Origin: Saccharina japonica | Taxonomy: Eukaryota > Sar > Phaeophyceae > Laminariales > Laminariaceae | Assembly: GCA_008828725.1 (NCBI GenBank) | Contig: MEHQ01004162.1 | Span: forward strand, 175,813 to 239,812 | Reading direction: 5' to 3' | DNA: 64,000 nt | In this document: positions 57,340 to 64,000 of the stretch, one piece after another | Position numbering within the stretch: position 1 is the stretch's first letter | Layout: the number at the start of each line of letters is the position of its first letter | Position numbers and translations under genes: made by a program | Notes under the pieces: generated by a model | What the model was told of the DNA's origin: nothing | Seen by the model: only the letters and a program-made list of their open reading frames with translations | Database searches by the model: none

Positions 57340-58356
57340 TTAAAACACACACTCAGTTTTAACCAGGAATGAGGGGCCTCTGACGGCACCGTAGGATGTG
57401 CTACGGAAGTCTCTCTTGCTGCGACTCGTCTTAATAGTGCAGACGAGTCCGTCTTGAAGAGTGCTGTGATGAGGGCAGTGAGTGGGCTGCTTCCCCTCGG
57501 GTCCCCACCGCGACAGTTTCGCACAACCATCCACTCGACACGTGGCATTGAAATTGACCGCTTTGAAGCCCATAATATCGCCTTTGTGACTGGCGCATAC
57601 AGTGGCCACACCATCGGTCAGTACACCCCACCTCGGTACACTAGTACAAGTGTCTTGTGAACAGCGTCTCCTGCCGATATTAACCATGCCGTCCTCAGCA
57701 TGCCTCTTGCAGTATGCAGCCCTGTTGCTGCCTCGGGCATTGAAACTTGGCATCAGATTGCAGGAGTCACGCAAGCAGCGCCTGGTGCAAACGTCTACCA
57801 TGCTGTCCTCAGCATGTATCTTGCAGTATGCAGCCACCTTGCTGCCCTTAATATTAAAGTTTGGTCGCGTCTTGCAAGAGTTTTGCAGGCAACGCCTAGT
57901 GATAACGTTTACCATCCCGTCGTCCGCATGGTTCCTGCAGTACGCCGCCATCTTGCTGCCCTCCATGTTAAATCTTGGCTGCGTCTTGCAGGAGTCATGT
58001 GCGCAACGCATTCCCATAACACAGACCATGCCGTCCTTGGCGTGTTGTTTGCAGTACGCCGCCGTCTTGCTACCCTCGAAGTTAAAGCGTGCCCGTGTCT
58101 TGCAGGAATCATGTGAACAAAGCCTGCTGACGACGTCCACCATGCCGTTTAGAGAATATGTCTTGCAGTACGCCGGCGTCTTGCTGCCCTTGATATTGTA
58201 GGTCGGTGACCTGGTACAAACGTCATGTGAGCACCTCCTCTTGCGAACGTTCACCATGCCGTCGTCAGAATGCTGTTTGCAGTAAGCCGCCGTCTTGCTG
58301 CCTTCCACATTGAAGTTGGCGCGTCGTGTGCAGGAAGCACGTGGGCAACGCACCAT
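57340..58356 (-). CDS. EsV-1-7 cysteine-rich repeat protein A3 (eight repeats)
   Basis: The ATG complementary to 58354-58356 opens a 338-codon frame, exactly 38 codons shorter than A2. The missing unit corresponds to A2 repeat 4: A3 repeat 3 starts like A2 repeat 3 (Ala-Arg-Phe-Asn-Phe) and continues like A2 repeat 4. The loss is therefore an in-register crossover of 114 bases. Repeats 1, 3, 4, 5 and 6 keep the C-x4-C-x16-C-x2-H pattern, but repeat 2 has Tyr for its His. Repeats 7 and 8 are the divergent C-terminal pair (VCASHK, THCPHH), followed by the conserved tail ending Lys-Thr-Glu-Cys-Val-Phe. The protein is otherwise intact and is the second-best candidate for a working gene. Role and localisation are unknown; Zn binding is inferred from the ligand pattern. 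Confidence 0.9.
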   Translation of the reverse strand: MVRCPRASCTRRANFNVEGSKTAAYCKQHSDDGMVNVRKRRCSHDVCTRSPTYNIKGSKTPAYCKTYSLNGMVDVVSRLCSHDSCKTRARFNFEGSKTAAYCKQHAKDGMVCVMGMRCAHDSCKTQPRFNMEGSKMAAYCRNHADDGMVNVITRRCLQNSCKTRPNFNIKGSKVAAYCKIHAEDSMVDVCTRRCLRDSCNLMPSFNARGSNRAAYCKRHAEDGMVNIGRRRCSQDTCTSVPRWGVLTDGVATVCASHKGDIMGFKAVNFNATCRVDGCAKLSRWGPEGKQPTHCPHHSTLQDGLVCTIKTSRSKRDFRSTSYGAVRGPSFLVKTECVF

Positions 58357-58760
58357 GGTTGCAGGAAACTGGGGCGGTGAAATACCTAGGGAAAATAAAG
58401 AGGGCACGTGGAGACAACAAGGAGGCTTATGGCTGAGCGATCGCAGTCTCTCGTTACTGGAGTTATCGGTAAAACTATTTCGGGTGTTGACGGCCTCGTA
58501 GTGGAAGGCCGCATGGACATGGTCTCACGCATTTGGTACTGGAAATAGGCTATCATAGCGTAGAACGATATTACACGTCGCAGGTTCGAATACTGTCGTG
58601 CTGCTGGAGCGGTTTGCGTTTGCCCACGACAAAACGTCGAACGAAGATACTAATCTTCCTTGCTGGTCAGCAACCCAGAGGTTGATGTTGTGATCACTAA
58701 TTGGGTTGGCGGGAGTGTTGCATGGATTGGATGAGTAGTGTGCGCAATTCCCGTCTGTCA
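58357..58760 (-). promoter_or_regulatory. Conserved 5' flank of gene A3 with a possible 3' splice site
   Basis: Matches the A1 and A2 flanks, and in inverted orientation those of B1 and B2. TTTATTTTCCCTAG ends in AG 29 bases before the ATG. Confidence 0.5.
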
Positions 58761-59889
58761 ATACAGGATAATATGAAAAAATGAATTGTACAAGGGGACG
58801 CAGTGTGGTTGAGAGTCATCGCTATCACGACAAAGGGTCCAAGCGCATCAAGAGAGCACCGCGAAAGCTTGTTGTGGTACTGCCTCATTTGAGTGCTACA
58901 CACCGTACGGTCCATTGTCGTGGAGGAAGTTTGAGTAATCCAGAGAAACGCCGAGGTGGCGCTGGCGGTGGGTGGCAGCCAACGCGCTGAACACATACAA
59001 CTGCAGTATCCTCGCGTCCAGATCCCCAGGGTGAGGCACATTAGTGTGTGGTACTTCCACTTCGTAGACTAGGCCAAGGTCAGCCACTACGCGGCAAGGC
59101 GCGTGCAAATTTGCAGGCCAGTCTGCCTCCTTACATGCCACATCTATACGAGGCCACACGCAGGCTGCATTACGCAGTCAGCGCACCAGGTTTGCGTTGT
59201 GCGTGAAGCACAGCCATCGATCCAACCGTACCTCGAGCCCAGCATGTACTGTGAGCAGGGTCAGGGACACGAATGCATGGCTCTTTCAGGGCAGGTCCAG
59301 CCTTAAACCGGTGGAAAGACCCACGCGTGTCGCATTGCTCACATAAAAAACACACTTGGTGTGATATACAACAACGCCTGCATCAGGTTGTAGCTGTTTC
59401 TGGTCAGAATCAGCCCCTCATCAGTTCTTGCATTGTGTGTTGAGTTATAGTCAAGAGGTTGAGGTCCATATATGCCCGGGTGATAAACAGTTACTATGCA
59501 GGCATATATGGAGTATATATTGTTTTGGCATATCGGATGAATGCAACCTGCGGCGAGCACACGAGTTTAGTATCACTTGCCGTTCGTTGTATTGTATGAT
59601 CAACTTACCTCTACCAGGACACATGTCATTCAGCTAGCTTTCAACTGGGCACCAAGGAATGTGGCCGTAGGACGGACAGCCGGCCCCCGTACAACAGCTC
59701 ATGGAGCACATCCACCCGTAGAGTGTATTCCTTTCTCGAAATGATAACGTCATAGTGGTCATGCTCACCTAGATTACTTTTGTTCGTTTCCACATTTTGG
59801 CCACATAATCGCCCGCTTTCACAACATACTGGTATAGTCTATCTAATTACGAGTGTTCTTCAGGGCAACGTGGTACCACGCTTGCGCCT
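58761..59889. repeat. Upstream flank of A3, inverted-duplication arm
   Basis: Collinear with 2791-3540 and 33331-34830, but without either SINE, so it serves as empty site for S1 and S4. The reverse complement aligns with 19440-20510. Confidence 0.6.
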
Positions 59890-61635
59890 GCGATTATGCA
59901 ACACGTAAGTGTACACCGGGTACATCATACCGGTACAACTTTGGGCACAAGTACGAGCGAATACGACTAGAGTACTAAGCACGTGTACGGGTGGCAGCCA
60001 TTAGTATGAGGTGAAATAGGGTGTTCATCATTGATATTAAAAGTCTACGAATATAAACGCAAGCCATACATGTCTACACTGCTCTTCAAAACCACCCTGG
60101 CCGGTGCTATTATACCTGTTTGGAGTGTGATATAAACGTGAAACGTTTTTTTATTATCGGCCAAAGTTACATTACATAAAAAACGACTTAGAATACTAAT
60201 TCGAGACCTACTCCCACAACTCAACGCACGGGGTCGGGAGAAAGCAGCCCCCACGCGGAGCCTTTTGTGATACCCCAAACAAGCAGGATAACACAAAGAG
60301 GACCTGTTGTTGACAAAAGCACCAAAGGCTGAGATGCAAGATATTTGCACAGCGAACACTATGCCACTGAAACAAAGCCCGAAGTTGCAGACCTGAGGGT
60401 GGCCTCTTGTGATAATCGGGGTATTCCGGTGAAGGGGGGCATATTCTTCCATCTCGTTGGATGGTGCGAGCCTTCCGTAACGGTCTGTCTCGCGGCACCA
60501 AATCAACAGCGTGAGTATCTGCCAAGACAAGCAATGTCTTACCTCTACGTAAATCAGCGGGGAAGAATGTCTAGGCCTTGATACATGCTGGGAATTTTGT
60601 TTTCTCGTATTGGTTTGTTAGGGCACAACATTAGACATTCTTTGGGTAGGTACCTGTTGCCGCTTAGAAACGACCGAAATCGCATATTGTCTACGGTGTT
60701 CTTGCTGTTCCTCCTAACTGCTGTGCCAGTCCTCAATTCGACCGACGTTCTATGACCAGACCCACTTTTACACGAGCCCCATAAGGTCTGATTGCTTCAC
60801 ACGAGGATCGGACAACAGCATACTGCAGAAGAATACAAATCAGCGTTTAACGGAGAACTACGAACATAAATTCAACGCAAGACCAGCGTCCTTCCAATAG
60901 CTTGAAATATTGCAATGATCTAATCTACTCCCCTTTCTTCCTAGGTTTGTACTCGCAGGTTGCGATCGACCCCTAGTTCATTATAAGGTGTTAGTTGATG
61001 TGTTTATCACCTCCAATAGTTTAAGTACGCCTGAAAACTCTCTTGGCAAATGAACGATCAAGATACAGCGTACATATAGAGGCTAACGTGAGTCACTGTA
61101 GAGTGGGCTTGTATGCGAGCTCCGACAAAAGATAATATGGTCATGGCAACCCCACGCTCAGTTGAGTGTTTGTTTTTCTCAGCAAGCAGATGGGACAAAC
61201 AGCAGAACAGAAGTTAGCTTGCCGAGAAAATGCGCGTGCGCTCGTTTCTAGACCACACCAAGAGACACAATACCCATATAAGCTCATGACGGTCCATGAC
61301 CTTCGTCTTCCCGGCTTTTCCTACAGCTCGCCGGGATTCGTTGAAGTGAACCGACATTGAACCGATGACAGGATCGACCTACGTAGTTGAACTACAGTGG
61401 GCAAGCCAGTGCTGCTCTTACGGGTGAACATAGATTACACGTCCCCCAAAGACTCACGATTTAGTTCAGGCTGCACTACAAACTCGCCAGCACGAAATTT
61501 CCGCCCCGGAGAGAGGGGGTGCCATCAGAGACTACTCGCTACGTATACGAGTACCTACTACAGTAGTATAGGACCGGCTGCTACTCACTGCTGTACAAAA
61601 TCAAAACGTGACACCGTAGTTACAGCAGTAATACG
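59890..61635. repeat. Intergenic repeat-unit block
   Basis: Collinear with 4155-5066 plus 6715-7450 and with 37095-38830. No gene is seen. It holds an empty site for the 5072-6710 element near 60830. Confidence 0.6.
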
Positions 61636-62745
61636 TGTTATGTTTTGACCGCATGCACCACTTGATAAGACCGTCCGCCGTTGCAGTGTGCGTGTTGGTC
61701 CGTCTGGTGCTACTCGCGACGGATGCTGATTGTACGAGTATGCATGGCTGTTTTCTTATATGTATACGTATGGCCTGCCTGTCGCTGAATCGGCAATAAT
61801 AACTCGGAAATAATCTTCATATTCTACATGCATCAAATCTGGCCCTACCGCCGTGGGGGCGGGAGGGCCTTTTATTCTTTAGTATAATACGAGTACATAT
61901 TGCCGGCGATCGGCTGGAAAATATAACAGTTAGTTGACTCTACATCGGCAGCTGCCGTTTCGCTTATTTCACAAGATCGCATGCGGGCGGAAGTACGTGG
62001 GAAGTGGAAATACGGCAGCTGCATCAGCGCGAACGCTCTACTGGTAATACTTCAATATTTATTTGGTCGATGTTGATGACAAATTTCCCTGCTGCTGTAC
62101 GATCTGTGTTTCAACGCGGGTACGGTACCTTAGGTACCCATGCAAACAGCTTCCTGCACATGACAATATTGGCTACTCGGGTTGGAGTATGTCGTCCGAG
62201 CTTCGAATTGTGTGCATGCCGGCAAGGGGCTTCGGCTGACTCCGAGGTCCCAGCAACAAGCAAGGTATTTCCAAAACAAAAATGAAAGGGTAAAGCGCTT
62301 TGGAAGGCGCACAGAGGTGCCCTAGACAAGACACAATGGGGGTAGGGCCCACGAACTTTGTAAGGTACCCGTCACCTAAAATAGCCAGTCAAGATTTCGA
62401 AGTGGGGCCTCTGTTACACCGCACCACGAGGACCGTGTCCTGCTTGATAGGACATGGAGGGGGGAGGTATAAAGGGTACCGACCCAGACCAAACTACAGC
62501 AATTCGTGGAAACCCTGTGTTCGTACGTATTGTGGAGGTCGGCGTCACGCAAGACGCCATCCCGGCGGGCTCGTGTTTCCCTTCACAGGTTCCTGCGGTG
62601 AGCATGGTTGTCTCGGCGTGTTATGTACGCGCAGTAAAAGCTGCCCCCCGCAAAGCACGGACCACCGACAAACGATTTGGCTGCTCGAATGAGGTAAGCG
62701 ATAATCAGATGTAAGATGTACCTGAGACTGGTCCAAAATACAGGG
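61636..62745. repeat. Intergenic repeat-unit block
   Basis: 61636-61885 matches 40030-40286. The sequence then continues directly into the homologue of 42695-43560, so it is the empty site of the 2.4-kb insertion. No gene is seen. Confidence 0.65.
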
Positions 62746-62807
62746 GCGGTTTACGTACCTCATCAGCTACCGGTCTAGTCCACTATTTGGTTTTTGTGTA
62801 GACTTCC

Positions 62808-63200
62808 GCGGAAGCTTCCGTGGAAGCTTTTTCTGCTTCCGTGGAAGCTTCCGTCGCTTCCACGGAAGCTTCCGCGGAAGCGATGGAAGCTTCCGCGGAA
62901 GCAGTGGAAGCTTCCGTGGAAGCTTCCACGGAAGCTTCCACGGAAGTTACCGCGGAAGCTTCCGCGGAAGCTTCCGTGAACTTCCACGGGAAGCACTTCC
63001 GCGGAAATATACGTGGAAACTTCCGTGAAAGCGGCTTCCACGGGAATTTCCATCGTAACTTCCACGGAAGCGTCCTGGGGCGTGACTTCCACGTAAGCTT
63101 CCATGCAAGTTTTGATGGAAGCTTCCGTGAAAGCTACTTCCATGAACGCTTCCATAACTTCCACGTAAGCTTCCGCGGAAGCTTCCACGCTTCCGTGCAA
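62808..63200. repeat. GGAAGCTTCC palindromic satellite, about 390 bp
   Basis: Almost the whole stretch is GGAAGCTTCC alternating with CGCGGAAGC and GTGGAAGC variants. It is nearly its own reverse complement and could fold in many registers. Four reading frames stay open only for this reason, coding Glu-Ala-Ser or Gly-Ser-Phe-Arg runs. It sits exactly where unit 3 homology ends. Possible ends are CAGGGGCGGTTTACG at 62742 and ACGTGCCCAG at 63213, each next to TA, suggesting a TA-duplicating DNA transposon. This is weak. Confidence 0.8.
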
Positions 63201-64000
63201 CTATTAATATAAACGTGCCCAGTAATACCACTATCTATCATCGTGTTGGGGAACCAGGAGAGACGCCTACACAACACTTCCGCTACGAGTACCCGTGCAG
63301 AGGGTTCAAGCGCTACACCGAAGCCGAACGTACAGTGTTGCTGCTGTTGTTGCTGCCGTTCCGTTGCGGTTGTTTCTGCGGCCGCCACAGCTGCTGTTGC
63401 TGCTGTTTACTGCTGTTCCGTTGTTGTTGTTGTTGTAGCTGTGGCCGCCTGGCCATGCACATGGCTGAATCATGTTTTTTTATTTCGGAACGTATAATAT
63501 CGTAACTGCTGTTTTGTGTTTTTTACGTACAGTAGTTCTACCGAACGAAACCCGACTCTACCCGTAGGCGAAATATATCCGATGAAAGCAACGTGTGGGC
63601 GGTGTCCCTACGACATGACGAAGGTGGCATTTTAAGGCCTACCCTCCCACTGATGAGGGGACGGGTAAGCTCTGCTGTAGATCCCGTACAGCAGTAGTAG
63701 TGGTGGCACCTGTGCTAGGAGAATATCGGTTTTTGGATCAGGTTTAGATTTTTTCATAATATGCCGAATAATACGAACGAGGTACGTGTCGCGTTGAGGG
63801 AGCAGGGGACACACGAAAAATTGAGTACGAGTACAGAGGGTTCAAGTGTTAGACCGACAAGCCGAGCGTATTACAGCGACGCTGAGCCTGGCCTCGTGTG
63901 TCCTACTACAGTACTGTTGTGCTGTTTCGCTGCTGTTGTTGCTTCGGCCAGCACAGGTGCTGCTGCTACTGCTGCTGCTGTATGCTGACGTTTTTTTCTC
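63201..64000. other. Sequence not matching the repeat unit
   Basis: No gene is recognised. CTG/GTT-rich DNA lies at 63335-63450 and at the right edge. A segment with GAGTACNNGTNCAGAGGGTTCAAG recurs at 63288 and 63824, indicating a local duplication of about 536 bases. Confidence 0.45.

Larger units (their letters stand above)
56056..62745. repeat. Segmental tandem repeat, unit 3 (left part)
   Basis: The third copy carries gene A3 (57340-58356) and then follows units 1 and 2 until about 62745, where homology stops at a GGAAGCTTCC-rich block. It lacks the parts equivalent to 34835-37095 and 38830-40015 of unit 2. Over its first kilobase it is clearly closer to unit 1 than to unit 2. Near the 3' end of gene A the relationship reverses, and units 1 and 2 agree against unit 3. 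Confidence 0.85.

Noticed and set aside
62775-63212. Long frames rich in Glu-Ala-Ser or Gly-Ser-Phe-Arg on both strands
   Set aside because: Self-complementary satellite with no stop codons; four frames are open at once.

Overview
The window is repeat-rich nuclear DNA from a stramenopile, most likely a brown alga of the Ectocarpus type. The only genes I can support are five members of the EsV-1-7 cysteine-rich repeat family, which has the spacing C-x4-C-x16-C-x2-H-x12. This family is strongly expanded in brown algae, where its founding members are the Ectocarpus IMMEDIATE UPRIGHT protein and a protein of the EsV-1 phaeovirus. The many CAG/CTG microsatellites, the lack of other coding density and an 880-base assembly gap fit a draft brown-algal genome. 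The genus is an inference.

Layout. The window is a tandem array of large segmental repeats: unit 1 (1-30246), unit 2 (30247-56055) and part of unit 3 (56056 to about 62745). Each unit carries gene A on the minus strand near its left end. Units 1 and 2 also carry gene B on the plus strand near their right ends. The genes are A1 (1190-2418), B1 (26523-27493), A2 (31847-32977), B2 (52227-53231) and A3 (57340-58356). B1/A2 and B2/A3 are convergent pairs about 4 kb apart. Sequence around A, read on the minus strand, is also recognisably homologous to sequence around B read on the plus strand: promoters, coding region, 3' flank and distant flank. Each unit is therefore itself an old inverted duplication, with one axis visible near 43980 in unit 2 (9165/11215 in unit 1).

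Gene state. A2 is intact (376 codons, nine repeats). A3 is intact but has lost exactly one 38-residue repeat and has one ligand His changed to Tyr. A1 has a one-base frameshift in repeat 1 and has lost its stop codon. B1 has a frameshift, in-frame stops in repeat 4 and a lost stop. B2 has one in-frame TGA. The family here is expanding, converting and decaying together.

Mobile DNA. Unit lengths differ because of insertions that can be read against the other units as empty sites. These include a tRNA-derived SINE family (3565, 9166, 33945), a hAT-like element with an 8-bp target duplication inside one of the SINEs (9477-11138), and two further hAT-like elements with 8-bp duplications (24921-25962 and 40821-41524). 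There is also a composite GGTACC-repeat element (5072-6710) and a 2.4-kb insertion with a 7-bp duplication (40287-42694). Several of these have interiors made almost wholly of short palindromic sub-repeats. The region 11.6-19.4 kb of unit 1 is the least orderly; it holds the gap, two long hairpins, tandem repeats and a probable assembly artefact.

No other protein-coding gene, rRNA, intact tRNA or CRISPR array could be supported. Most long open frames elsewhere are by-products of repeats.
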